A stretch of DNA of 43,046 bases from Hydrogenophilales bacterium 12-61-10 (GTDB taxonomy: Bacteria; Pseudomonadota; Gammaproteobacteria; Burkholderiales; Thiobacillaceae), in NCBI GenBank assembly GCA_002279795.1, contig NCCT01000010.1:1-43046 (forward strand), in the 5' to 3' direction. The notes beneath the pieces were generated by a model. It was given only the letters and a program-made list of their open reading frames with translations. It had not been told where the DNA came from and did no database searches. Within the stretch, counting starts at the first letter, position 1. Each line of letters starts with the position of its first letter. A program made the translations under genes and the position numbers. Shown here piece after piece: positions 17,805-26,094 of this stretch.

Positions 17805-18905
17805 ATGTCTGGCAGCACTCTCGGCAAGCTCTTTTGCGTCACTGTTTTCGGCGAATCGCACGGCCCGGCCATCGGCTGCGTGGTCGACGGTTGTCCCCCC
17901 GGCATGGCCCTTGGCGAGGCCGATATCCAGCATGATCTCGACCGCCGCAAGCCCGGCACCTCGCGCCACGTCACGCAGCGCCGCGAGTCCGATACGGTGG
18001 AAATTCTCTCCGGCCTGTATGAAGGCAAAACCACCGGCACGCCGATTGCACTTTTGATCCGCAACGAAGACCAGCGCAGCAAAGACTACGGCAATATCGG
18101 CGAGACCTTCCGTCCTGGCCACGCCGACTACACCTACACGCAAAAATACGGCTTTCGCGACCCGCGCGGCGGCGGGCGCTCCTCCGCACGGCTGACCGCG
18201 CCCATCGTCGGCGCCGGTGCCATCGCCAAGAAATGGCTGGCCGAGCATTATGGCATCGTGATCCGGGGCTACATGAGCGCGCTGGGGCCGCTCGACATCC
18301 CGTTCGAGTCGTGGGCCGAAATCGACCACAACGCCTTCTTTTCGCCCAACGCCGCCATGGTGCCGCAGCTCGAAGCCTATATGGATGCGCTGCGCAAATC
18401 GGGCGACTCGGTCGGCGCGAGGATCAGCGTGGTGGCCGACAACGTGCCACCGGGCTGGGGCGAGCCGCTGTACGACAAGCTCGACGCCGACCTCGCGCAT
18501 GCGCTGATGGGGCTCAACGCCGTCAAGGGGGTGGAAATTGGCGACGGCATGGAGGTCGCGCGGCAGTTGGGCACCGAGCACCGCGACGAAATCACTCCTG
18601 AAGGATTCCTCAGCAATCACGCCGGCGGCGTGCTCGGCGGCATTTCATCGGGCCAGGCCATCGTCGCCCACATTGCGATCAAGCCGACCTCGTCGATGCG
18701 CCTGCCGGGCCGCTCGATCGATCTGCACGGCCAGCCGATCGAGGTTGTCACCCACGGCCGCCACGACCCCTGCGTCGGCATTCGCGCTACCCCGATCGCC
18801 GAGGCGCTGATGGCGATCGTGTTGATGGATCATGCATTGCGCCACCGCGCGCAGTGCGGCCATGTCATGCGCAGTACGCCGGTGGTGGCGGCCAACGCGG
18901 ACTGA
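17805..18905 (+). CDS. aroC: Chorismate synthase
   Basis: 366 residues from the ATG at 17805, where family homology starts ([20 protein letters not shown]). All three family signatures are visible: [46 protein letters not shown] and the C-terminal [16 protein letters not shown]. It converts 5-enolpyruvylshikimate-3-phosphate to chorismate using reduced FMN, the last common step to aromatic amino acids, folate and quinones. A possible -10 (TATGCT, 17757-17762) lies 43 bases upstream, but no good -35 partners it. The gene stands alone and converges on the GNAT gene, 24 bp after its stop. Confidence 0.97.
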   Translation: MSGSTLGKLFCVTVFGESHGPAIGCVVDGCPPGMALGEADIQHDLDRRKPGTSRHVTQRRESDTVEILSGLYEGKTTGTPIALLIRNEDQRSKDYGNIGETFRPGHADYTYTQKYGFRDPRGGGRSSARLTAPIVGAGAIAKKWLAEHYGIVIRGYMSALGPLDIPFESWAEIDHNAFFSPNAAMVPQLEAYMDALRKSGDSVGARISVVADNVPPGWGEPLYDKLDADLAHALMGLNAVKGVEIGDGMEVARQLGTEHRDEITPEGFLSNHAGGVLGGISSGQAIVAHIAIKPTSSMRLPGRSIDLHGQPIEVVTHGRHDPCVGIRATPIAEALMAIVLMDHALRHRAQCGHVMRSTPVVAANAD

Positions 18906-18929
18906 ATCGCCCGCTTGCCCGGGGCGGGC

Positions 18930-20093
18930 TCAGGTCTGCGCTGCGGGTTCGGTCTGCGCCCGAATCGGGTCGGCGTCGTGCTTGAACACGCTCTTGGTCT
19001 TGAGTTCCGGCAACGGGGTCATTTTCTGGAAGAGCCAGGGGGCCAGCCGGGGGAACAGCCGGGTGCGATGTTTCAGGTACATGAATAACGGCACCATCTC
19101 TGCGCCCAGATCGGTTTTGGCGACATACGTCGTGATCCCGAGCTTGATCGAGCGTTTTTTTGCCTCGATGGCATGGCGCACGATTTCATACAGCATGAAC
19201 GGATACAGGTCTTCCGTCGCCGTGCTCTCCTTTCCCACATACATCCAGCGCAACACATCGTCCTCGAACAGCAGCAGGCAATGCGCAATCAGCCGGCCCT
19301 GTTCATAGAAAACCAGCGCGCGCGCATTCGGTAAATGCGCGTTGATGTTGTCGTAGAACGCCCGGGTGAGAGTTTCGCGCTTGTATTCGGTGGCGTTGTC
19401 GTAAATGGTTTGCCACTGCGCGACGAACTGTCCGCTCAGGTGGCTGAAGTCGGAGAGCAGTTCGCTGGTGATCTGGCGGTCGGCGATGCGGGCGAGGTTG
19501 AGTCTCACCTTGCGCCGATAGCTGCTGCGCATGTCGGCGACATAGGCGTCAAAACTGTTCCAGCGGATTTCGAGCACGGCTTCGGGCAGGTTTTGCAGGG
19601 TGCTGTAGCCGTGTGTGCCGAAGGCGGCAAAGGTCGGGCTGTCCTCGTGCAGGTAATCGCGGAACAGCAAGTAGTTCAGGCGCGCAGCCTGCGCAACGGC
19701 TTCGACGGCCGGCACCAGCACGCGCAACACCTGTTCAACGTCGGTGCCACGCCGCAGGCTGATCTGGCGGCCCAGCGCCACCGGCGTGCCGCATTCGAGC
19801 ATGCGGATGGTGAGGAAGCCTGGAAACACCCGGCGGATGCCGTGCACCAGCGCAAGGGTTGCGCCGCGTGCGAACAGGGCCAGGTCCGTGGTGATCGAAA
19901 ACACGCAGGTATGCGCGATCAGCTGCCCTTGCGCGTCGTACACCACCGGGTAACGGTAGACGCAATCGTTGATCTCGCTGGCCTCGACCGCTTTCAGGTA
20001 GGCATGCGAGCAGATGGTGGCATCGCGCTCCAGGATCGAATCCCATTCGGCTTCGGCGACGTCGGTTATCGATGAATAGACTTTTACATGCAT
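18930..20093 (-). CDS. GNAT/FemAB-like acyltransferase, peptidoglycan- or lipid-associated type
   Basis: 387 residues from the ATG at 20093; a GTG directly before it could also serve. The first half is a poorly conserved GNAT-like domain. The second half carries the BioF2/FemAB-like core: SYRRKVRLNLARI (near residue 191), then FYDNINAHLPNARALVFYEQGRLIAHCLLLFEDDVLRWMYVG, and LYPFMLYEIVRHAIEAKKRSIKLGITTY, the usual acyl-CoA or aminoacyl-tRNA binding region. It has no signal peptide. It ends a minus-strand group with a PLP-homeostasis gene and an alpha-oxoamine synthase gene, so it may N-acylate an amino-ketone made by that synthase (inference). The substrate is unknown. Confidence 0.7.
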   Translation of the reverse strand: MHVKVYSSITDVAEAEWDSILERDATICSHAYLKAVEASEINDCVYRYPVVYDAQGQLIAHTCVFSITTDLALFARGATLALVHGIRRVFPGFLTIRMLECGTPVALGRQISLRRGTDVEQVLRVLVPAVEAVAQAARLNYLLFRDYLHEDSPTFAAFGTHGYSTLQNLPEAVLEIRWNSFDAYVADMRSSYRRKVRLNLARIADRQITSELLSDFSHLSGQFVAQWQTIYDNATEYKRETLTRAFYDNINAHLPNARALVFYEQGRLIAHCLLLFEDDVLRWMYVGKESTATEDLYPFMLYEIVRHAIEAKKRSIKLGITTYVAKTDLGAEMVPLFMYLKHRTRLFPRLAPWLFQKMTPLPELKTKSVFKHDADPIRAQTEPAAQT

Positions 20094-20123
20094 CACGCGT
20101 CCCAGGAGGTTGCGGCTACGGCT

Positions 20124-20825
20124 TCACGCCGCAACGGGATAGTGCCGGGCGCCGAAGAGGGCGGTGCCGATGCGTACCAGGGTCGATCCTTCGGCAATGG
20201 CAGCCTCGAAATCGCCGGACATGCCCATCGACAGCGTGTCCAGCGACAGACCCCGTGCATTCAGCGTGTCGAACAGGCCGCGCACCTGCTGGAATGCCAG
20301 GCGTTGCTGCAGTGGGTCGGGAGTGGGCGCGGGGATTGCCATCAAGCCGCGCAAACACAGGCGAGGCAGGTCGGCCACCCGTTCAGCCAGTTGCTGCAGC
20401 GCGTCCGGCGTTACGCCCCCCTTGCTGGCTTCGCCGCTGATGTTCACTTCGAGGCAGACGTTGAGCGGCGGCAGGCCATCGGGCCGCTGCGCCGACAGCC
20501 TTTCGGCAACTTTCAGGCGGTCGACGCTGTGCGCCCAGGCAAAGTTTTCGGCGATGCCGCGTGTCTTGTTGCTCTGGATCGGGCCGATGAAATGCCAGAC
20601 CAGATCCAGGTTGGCGAGCGCCTTTTGCTTGTCCAGCGCTTCCTGCAGATAGTTCTCGCCAAAATCGCGCTGCCCCGCCAGCGCGGCGGCACGCACGGCC
20701 GTGTGGTCATACGTCTTGCTGACGGCGAGCAGGGTGATGTCCTGGGGATTGCGGCTGGCCGCATGGGCGGCATGGGTCAGGCGTTCCCGGACAGCCAGGA
20801 CCCGGCCAGGAATGAGCTCGGTCAT
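20124..20825 (-). CDS. yggS: PLP homeostasis protein (YggS/PLPBP family)
   Basis: 233 residues from the ATG at 20825. Fold-type III alanine-racemase-like barrel: ITLLAVSKTYD with the PLP lysine, FGENYLQEALDKQ, WHFIGPIQSNKTR, the VNISGEASKGG block, and LSMGMSGDFEAAIAEGSTLVRIGTALFG at the phosphate-binding end. The protein has no known catalytic activity but balances free pyridoxal phosphate and amino-acid pools. Its position 11 bp downstream of a PLP-dependent synthase gene is a sensible pairing but is not needed for function; in many proteobacteria the gene neighbours pilT or proC instead. Confidence 0.93.
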   Translation of the reverse strand: MTELIPGRVLAVRERLTHAAHAASRNPQDITLLAVSKTYDHTAVRAAALAGQRDFGENYLQEALDKQKALANLDLVWHFIGPIQSNKTRGIAENFAWAHSVDRLKVAERLSAQRPDGLPPLNVCLEVNISGEASKGGVTPDALQQLAERVADLPRLCLRGLMAIPAPTPDPLQQRLAFQQVRGLFDTLNARGLSLDTLSMGMSGDFEAAIAEGSTLVRIGTALFGARHYPVAA

Positions 20826-20836
20826 CGCAACTTCGC

Positions 20837-22132
20837 TCAATGGATCAGGCCCATGCTGCGGCCATGCCGCCCGCAGGCTTCGAGCACCCGGTCCATATCG
20901 GCAATCGTGTGTTCCGAGCTCAGGCTGATGCGCACGCGCGGCTTGTTGCGCGGGCACGCCGGATACGCGACGGGGCTGGCAAAAATATCATCTCCATCGA
21001 GCATCGCCACCAGTTCGAACATCTGTGCCTCGTCACCCAGGATGATCGGCACAATCGGCGTTTCGCTCACCCCCGTGTTGAAGCCCAGGGCTTTGAGGCC
21101 GCTCAGCAAATGGTGGGTGCAGGCCCACAGATTTTTGCGCTTGTCCTGCTCGTTTTCGATGATGTCGAGCGCCTTGATCAGGGAAGCGGTCACTGAAGGG
21201 CTGATGCTGGTCGAATAGATGAAGGCGCGCGAATTGAACTTGATGAAGTCCATCACGTCTTTTTTCGCCCCGACAAAGCCGCCGATGCAACCAAATGCCT
21301 TGGACAGGGTGCCGGTGATTACGTCGGGCTCGTTGATGCCGAAATGCTCGGCTGTACCGCGGCCATTCGGTCCGGCCACCCCGGTGGCATGCGCGTCATC
21401 GACCATGACGCGCGCGCCATAGCGCCGCGCCAGGGCCATGATTTCCGGCAGCTTGGCGAAGTCGCCATCCATGCTGTAGATGCCGTCCACCACGATCAGC
21501 TTGCAGGCCTTGTAGCCGACATCCTGCAGCACGCGCTCGAGCGACTTCATGTCCTGGTGCTTGAAGCTGCGGACCTGCGCGCCTGCCAGGGTGCAGCCGT
21601 CGAGAATGCTCGCATGCACCAGCTTGTCGACGATGGCGATATCGTCCTTCGACAGCAGCGCGCTGATGGCGCCCAGATTGGCCATGTAGCCACTCTGAAA
21701 CGCGACGACCGACTCCACCTGCTTGAACTTGGCCAGCTTGCGCTCTAGTTCCTCGTGCAATTCGTTGGTGCCGTTGAGCAGGCGGCTGCCGCTCGTGCTG
21801 TTGCCCCATTCCTGAATCGCCTGGATGCCCGCCTCGGACAGCCGCACGTCGCTGGCCAGCCCAAGATAGTTGTTGGAAGACAGCATCAGCATTTTGCGGC
21901 CATCGAATACCACTTCACGTTCGCTGACTGCATCGATTTTGCGCATGGCCAGTGCCAGGTGCTCGGGTTTGATCCGGTTATGCGGGTTGCTCTTTTTGGA
22001 AAAGAACGCTTTGGCGAACAGGTCGCCGTAGACCATCGCGTCCGAGATCGCCGGGGGCGCCTCGTCCAGGTCCAGTTCGTCGCTGGTTACAGGCATGGCT
22101 TGGAGCACAGACGGGCTGGCAAAATCATTCAT
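20837..22132 (-). CDS. PLP-dependent alpha-oxoamine synthase (BioF/KBL/serine palmitoyltransferase family)
   Basis: 431 residues from the ATG at 22132, preceded by AGGAG. The PLP-binding lysine is Lys278 in VITGTLSKAFGCIGGFVG; the Asp-His pair is in VMVDDAHATGVAGPNGRG; LSSNNYLGLASD and GTNELHEELERKLA complete the family pattern. These enzymes condense an amino acid with an acyl thioester, releasing CO2. The roughly 65-residue N-terminal extension before the core is longer than in BioF or KBL and resembles serine palmitoyltransferase-like members. No biotin or threonine-catabolism genes are nearby. With the downstream GNAT gene it may form a small amino-lipid or acyl-aminoketone pathway (inference). 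Confidence 0.82.
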   Translation of the reverse strand: MNDFASPSVLQAMPVTSDELDLDEAPPAISDAMVYGDLFAKAFFSKKSNPHNRIKPEHLALAMRKIDAVSEREVVFDGRKMLMLSSNNYLGLASDVRLSEAGIQAIQEWGNSTSGSRLLNGTNELHEELERKLAKFKQVESVVAFQSGYMANLGAISALLSKDDIAIVDKLVHASILDGCTLAGAQVRSFKHQDMKSLERVLQDVGYKACKLIVVDGIYSMDGDFAKLPEIMALARRYGARVMVDDAHATGVAGPNGRGTAEHFGINEPDVITGTLSKAFGCIGGFVGAKKDVMDFIKFNSRAFIYSTSISPSVTASLIKALDIIENEQDKRKNLWACTHHLLSGLKALGFNTGVSETPIVPIILGDEAQMFELVAMLDGDDIFASPVAYPACPRNKPRVRISLSSEHTIADMDRVLEACGRHGRSMGLIH

Positions 22133-22351
22133 GGCAGTTTCTCCTGAGGGGGGGGTTGTTTTTATGGATGGCGTTGAGATGGACGGAACGGCGCAAAGTG
22201 TTTCAAGCGACGTTTCCTGATGCCAATGGTGGAGAGGGACGGCGATGAAAACAATCTGGACAGATGGCCATTTTTTGGGATGCCGAAACATACGCATGAA
22301 GAAGGGCGAACCGGCACCGCAGCCTGATCAGATGGCCAGACTGAGCTGCAG

Positions 22352-22381
22352 CCCCACCCTGGACGGATGGCCAGGGTGGGG
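22352..22381. promoter_or_regulatory. Perfect 11-bp inverted repeat in the divergent region 22133-22479
   Basis: The 347-bp divergent gap between the oxoamine synthase and the LuxR-type regulator holds no convincing gene. It contains CCCCACCCTGG (22352-22362) and its exact complement CCAGGGTGGGG (22371-22381) around an 8-base loop, a very stable hairpin with no T-run. The octamer GATGGCCA occurs three times, ending at 22270, 22338 and 22373; the last copy overlaps the hairpin. The spacing could suit binding of the adjacent LuxR-type regulator (inference). Confidence 0.5.
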
Positions 22382-22479
22382 CGGCGACATGAAAACCCTG
22401 ATTTGCCCGGGGGAATACAGGCGGCGGAAGGGGGATAATCACTTCCCACATCAAAGATCGCCGTGTCGCGGGAGGCAAA

Positions 22480-23298
22480 ATGGATAGTCAAGCAGCTGCT
22501 GTATTGCCATGTGAGCGGGTCGAAACCACGACCCGCGTGTTTGTTTTGGGTAACCCTGACTTTTACCTTGACGGCTTGCTGGCCGTGTTGTCGCGTTCGC
22601 TGGATAGCGAAGTGGTGGCGTGCGTCAAGCCCGGCGATGGTTGCTGGGACACATTCCTCAGCCGCCCTGCCGATGTATTGCTGATCCATCGCCAGGCGGT
22701 ACAGGACGCTCCCGATGGCCTCGCCCATTTTTTGCAGCAGGCGCCCAATCTCAAAATCATCGTTTTCGGCCACGACATGTCCGACGAATTTTTGCTGAAA
22801 GTCGTTCGGTCAGGCGCGGCTGGCTACATCAACGAAAAGATGAGCGGCGACCACCTGATCAAAGCCATACGCACCGTAATGGATGGCGAACTGTGGGTGG
22901 AGCGGCGCATTCTGCAGCGGCTGATCCTGCGCGTGGTCGAGCTCGATGGCATCATCAATCAGGCAATCGAGCTGATCCGCAGCGTGCTGACCAAGCGCGA
23001 GTCGGAGATTTACCGTCATGTGCTGGGCGGCCTGTCGACCAAGGAAATTGCCGGCGAAATGAACTTGTCGGAACAAAGCGTCAAGCTGCATCTGAGCAAT
23101 ATCTTCAAGAAATTCGACGTCAGCAACAAACAGCAGTTGATTCTGCTGACCTTCCAGAAAGTCTGTCCCGTTTCCAACGTGTTGCGCTTGTTCCGCATCG
23201 TGATGGACCGGCACCAGCTGTCTAGCGGCAAGCCCGCACTGATTCGGGATCCTCTTGAAGCGCTGTCCATGGCTGGTTCGCCCCAAAAACCGGAATAG
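22480..23298 (+). CDS. LuxR-family transcriptional regulator with degenerate receiver domain
   Basis: 272 residues from the ATG at 22480, preceded by GGGAGG. Residues about 18-135 look like a response-regulator receiver (TRVFVLGNPDFYLDGLLAVLS...LKIIVFGHD...VRSGAAGYINEKMSGDHLIKAI), but the acidic pocket is altered to NPD and the phosphorylation site reads VLLIHRQ with no aspartate. Residues about 170-225 are a clear LuxR/NarL helix-turn-helix (LTKRESEIYRHVLGGLSTKEIAGEMNLS EQSVKLHLSNIFKKF when read on). Such CsgD/VpsT-like regulators work without phosphorylation and sometimes bind nucleotides. The downstream adenylate cyclase gene is in the same direction, 222 bp away. Confidence 0.82.
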   Translation: MDSQAAAVLPCERVETTTRVFVLGNPDFYLDGLLAVLSRSLDSEVVACVKPGDGCWDTFLSRPADVLLIHRQAVQDAPDGLAHFLQQAPNLKIIVFGHDMSDEFLLKVVRSGAAGYINEKMSGDHLIKAIRTVMDGELWVERRILQRLILRVVELDGIINQAIELIRSVLTKRESEIYRHVLGGLSTKEIAGEMNLSEQSVKLHLSNIFKKFDVSNKQQLILLTFQKVCPVSNVLRLFRIVMDRHQLSSGKPALIRDPLEALSMAGSPQKPE

Positions 23299-23307
23299 GT
23301 GCGTCTA

Positions 23308-23329
23308 CGCCAAAGCGGGTCGTTTGGCG
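23308..23329. terminator. Hairpin after the LuxR-type gene, weak terminator candidate
   Basis: CGCCAAA (23308-23314) pairs perfectly with TTTGGCG (23323-23329) across an 8-base loop, 9 bases after the regulator stop codon. No T-run follows, so intrinsic termination is uncertain. Confidence 0.3.
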
Positions 23330-23520
23330 GAGGTGTGCGTTCTGTGCTGATCCCTGCCGTTTCATGCATCAACTAGCCGATAAAATCGGAGCACCCGGAT
23401 CGCCGTGCACCCCGGACAACCCGCTGAAGCCGCTGTTGTAGAACATGTTCGCGCATTCGGAGTTTGAAGAATCGGCGGCGTGCGCTAGGGTTCAAATTCC
23501 TGCGTTCCGCGGCCTGTCCC

Positions 23521-25245
23521 ATGCGACTTCCCATCAGCCTGAAAATCTTCAGCATCACCACGGCACTGCTGGTGCTGATGGTGGTGGTCACCTGGCTCTC
23601 CGTGCTCAACTTCCGCCAGCTCAACAATCAGGTCCGCGCGCTCGCCGACTATTACCTGCCGCTGCAGCAGCAGGTGGCCAGCGTGGAAATCCTCATCCGC
23701 CAGCAGATCGTGCACATGGAGCGGGTGATGGCGGGCATGGAGGTGACGCGCCCCGACCCCGAATTCCTCGCCGCCGAATCGAACGGCTTCGATATGCGTG
23801 GGGTCAACGCCGACCAGATCGTCGATTCCTCGCTGCGCATGCTGGGCGAAGCCGAAGCGGAGAAGGGCATCGAACTCGATCGCGTGACGCTCGCCATGCT
23901 GGGCAAGCAGCTGCCCGCGATCCAGACCGCACGCCAGCACTTTCACATGAGCTTCCGCCTGTTTCAGATCGAGGCGCAGGAAGGCACCGTGCGCTCACAA
24001 AAAATCGTCCGCGAAACCCTGCTACGCGAGAAGGACACCGTTGACGTCGAAATCGGCAAGACCATCGACATCCTCAACAAGCTGACCCAGGACACTGCGA
24101 TCCAGGCCAAGAAGGAGGAGAAACGCGCCACCACGCTCAACTGGATCGTCACCGCCATCGCCACCACGCTCGGGCTGATCTTCGCCGGCTTCGTCACCCG
24201 CTCGCTGGTCGACCCGGTCAAGCGCCTGGTAGGTGGCACGCGGGCGGTCGAGGCGGGTGATCTCGACGTGGAAATCCGGGTGAGCACGCACGACGAACTG
24301 GCCACGCTCGCCACCTCGTTCAACCACATGGTGGTGGGGCTGCGAGAAAAGGAACACATCCGCGCAACGTTCGGCCAGTACGTCGACCCGCGCATCGTGC
24401 GCGGCCTGCTGGAAAGCCGCGTACCGACAGACGGCGGCGAATGCCGGCAGATGACAGTGTTTTTCTCCGACCTCGAAAGTTTTACCCGCATGTGCGAAGG
24501 CATCACGCCGGATGCGGCCGTGCGTTTCCTCAACCGGTATTTCACGCTGATGTCCGACGTTGTGCGCGAACGCCAGGGCATCGTCGACAAATACATCGGC
24601 GATTCGGTCATGGCTTTCTGGGGGCCCCCTTTCACCGCTGCGGCCGATCATGCGCGCTTGTGCTGTCTGGCGGCGCTCGACCAGATGGCGCGCCTCGAAT
24701 CCTTTCGCGCCAGCCTGCCCGAACTGTTCGGCGTCACCCAGGGTTTGCCGCTGGTCAACGTGCGCATGGGCATCGCCAGCGGCGACGTCACCGTCGGCAA
24801 CATCGGCTCCGAAACCTCGCGCGGCTACACCGTTATCGGCGACACGGTTAACCTCGCGTCACGGCTGGAGCAGGCCAACAAGTTCTACGGCACGCGCATC
24901 CTGACGAACGAAACCACACGCGCCCTCGCCGGCGACATGCTGGCCTTCCGCGAAATCGACAGCCTGCGCGTTGCCGGCAAGCTGGAAACAGTGCGAGTGT
25001 ACGAATTGCTGGGACTTGCAGCCGATCTGAGCGAAAGCGAGCGGCAGCGAATAGCGACGTACGAATCCGGCCTGGCGCGCTACCGTGCGCAGGACTGGGA
25101 TGCGGCCGAAGCGGCGTTCCGTGAATGCCTTGCGATCGAACCGAACGACCTCCCCAGCCAGGTCATGCTGCGGCGGATTGCGGTGTTCCGGCAGACGCCG
25201 CCCGAGGCGGGTTGGGACGGCGTTTGGGTGGCGTTGAGCAAGTAG
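23521..25245 (+). CDS. Membrane-bound class III adenylate cyclase with HAMP and C-terminal TPR-like segment
   Basis: 574 residues from the ATG at 23521; a TTG at 23464 is also in frame but has no ribosome site. A first membrane helix (IFSITTALLVLMVVVTWLSVL) leads to a roughly 165-residue extracytoplasmic helical sensor, then a second helix (WIVTAIATTLGLIFAGFV), a HAMP domain (SLVDPVKRLVGGTRAVEAGDL) and the cyclase domain. Metal aspartates Asp317 (VFFSDLESFTRM) and Asp361 (KYIGDSVMAFWG) are present, with the adenine-specifying lysine before it (Lys358) and GYTVIGDTVNLASRLE providing the Asp, Asn and Arg. The last 60 residues resemble a single TPR hairpin (YESGLARYRAQDWDAAEAAF). It should make cAMP in response to a periplasmic or membrane signal. 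Confidence 0.9.
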   Translation: MRLPISLKIFSITTALLVLMVVVTWLSVLNFRQLNNQVRALADYYLPLQQQVASVEILIRQQIVHMERVMAGMEVTRPDPEFLAAESNGFDMRGVNADQIVDSSLRMLGEAEAEKGIELDRVTLAMLGKQLPAIQTARQHFHMSFRLFQIEAQEGTVRSQKIVRETLLREKDTVDVEIGKTIDILNKLTQDTAIQAKKEEKRATTLNWIVTAIATTLGLIFAGFVTRSLVDPVKRLVGGTRAVEAGDLDVEIRVSTHDELATLATSFNHMVVGLREKEHIRATFGQYVDPRIVRGLLESRVPTDGGECRQMTVFFSDLESFTRMCEGITPDAAVRFLNRYFTLMSDVVRERQGIVDKYIGDSVMAFWGPPFTAAADHARLCCLAALDQMARLESFRASLPELFGVTQGLPLVNVRMGIASGDVTVGNIGSETSRGYTVIGDTVNLASRLEQANKFYGTRILTNETTRALAGDMLAFREIDSLRVAGKLETVRVYELLGLAADLSESERQRIATYESGLARYRAQDWDAAEAAFRECLAIEPNDLPSQVMLRRIAVFRQTPPEAGWDGVWVALSK

Positions 25246-25306
25246 CGGCAGCAAGCCTGATTCGTTTTGCATGGCTCGGCTTGCAAGGCTAGGACTCGCG
25301 TTTGAA

Positions 25307-25648
25307 TCAGGACCTCAGCAACAGCCAGCCGCCGATGAGCAGTACGGCGAGCATGATCCAGAAAACGCCGTTCAGAAACGCGTAGTTGCGCGCGTCTTCA
25401 AACTGGAACAGCGCATTCAGGACATTCCCCACGAAGCTGCCGAGATGGCGGCCGAACAGCAGCCCCATCAGCGCGAACGCCAGGGCGCCGAGGCCCAGCC
25501 AGGTCGTGACATCGGGGTGAAGCGTGCCGACTCCCAGCGTTTGTGAAAAAACACCCAACAGCCACGCAAGCGCCAGCCCGATGAGGGCGCCGAACAGGCC
25601 GCCCAGGACGGCGGATGTGAGTCGTTCGCCCAGCGGGATGTTCAGCAT
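25307..25648 (-). CDS. Small integral membrane protein of unknown function
   Basis: 113 residues with three likely membrane helices: LTSAVLGGLFGALIGLALAWLLG, WLGLGALAFALMGLLFG and LNGVFWIMLAVLLIGGWLLL. A Gly-rich pattern in the first two resembles glycine-zipper packing. I recognise no family. It is transcribed convergently with the cyclase gene and is not closely linked to the exported cysteine-rich gene upstream (95 bp gap). Codon use matches the surroundings, so it is likely a real gene. Confidence 0.6.
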   Translation of the reverse strand: MLNIPLGERLTSAVLGGLFGALIGLALAWLLGVFSQTLGVGTLHPDVTTWLGLGALAFALMGLLFGRHLGSFVGNVLNALFQFEDARNYAFLNGVFWIMLAVLLIGGWLLLRS

Positions 25649-25743
25649 GGCCCGAATGAGGCATCAAGCCCGGACGGGCCGACGTGGCAGGGCTTGGGTG
25701 CAAGCCGCATCAGGCTGCCCGCATGTCTGGTTTTTCCATCTGA

Positions 25744-26040
25744 TTACTCGGCTACGCCCTCGTCGCCATGGCAGGTACACCCCGGCTCCTTGCTGGTGGT
25801 GTTGTCGCAGCACACGATCTTGCCGGCGCGGCAACCGCAGATGCCTTTGTGGGCCTTGCAGCAGGCGGTCTGGATCTGCGCGAGTTGCATGCCCTTGGCA
25901 TTCGCAATGCAGGCCTCGGGTGAAGTCGATGCCTGCAGCATGGCGGCAGGCGCGCTCCCCACGCTTGAATCAGCGGCGGCCGGAAGGACAAAACTGGTCA
26001 AAGCAAAAGCCAGCAGGGCGAGAAGGGATCGGATGCGCAT
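25744..26040 (-). CDS. Exported cysteine-rich small protein
   Basis: 98 residues from the ATG at 26040, which follows AAGGAG at good spacing. A signal peptide is obvious (MRIRSLLALLAFALTSFVLPAAA, cleavage near AAA-DS). The mature part has nine cysteines: one in SPEACIAN and eight within TACCKAHKGICGCRAGKIVCC and the tail ending EPGCTCHGDEG. The pattern suggests disulfides or metal binding in the periplasm. No known domain is recognised. A His near the end (CTCHGD) could add a metal ligand. It is 54 bp downstream of the MFS transporter gene in the same direction, so possibly co-transcribed. Confidence 0.65.
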   Translation of the reverse strand: MRIRSLLALLAFALTSFVLPAAADSSVGSAPAAMLQASTSPEACIANAKGMQLAQIQTACCKAHKGICGCRAGKIVCCDNTTSKEPGCTCHGDEGVAE

Positions 26041-26094
26041 GGAGGTCTCCTTGAGTGAAGCGGGCTGCCTCACTATAGCCGATCGGTCTTTGCC

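Noticed and set aside
25251-25284. GCAAGCC/GGCTTGC hairpin as terminator of the adenylate cyclase gene
   Set aside because: Seven pairs with a 20-base loop and no T-run are too weak to call.
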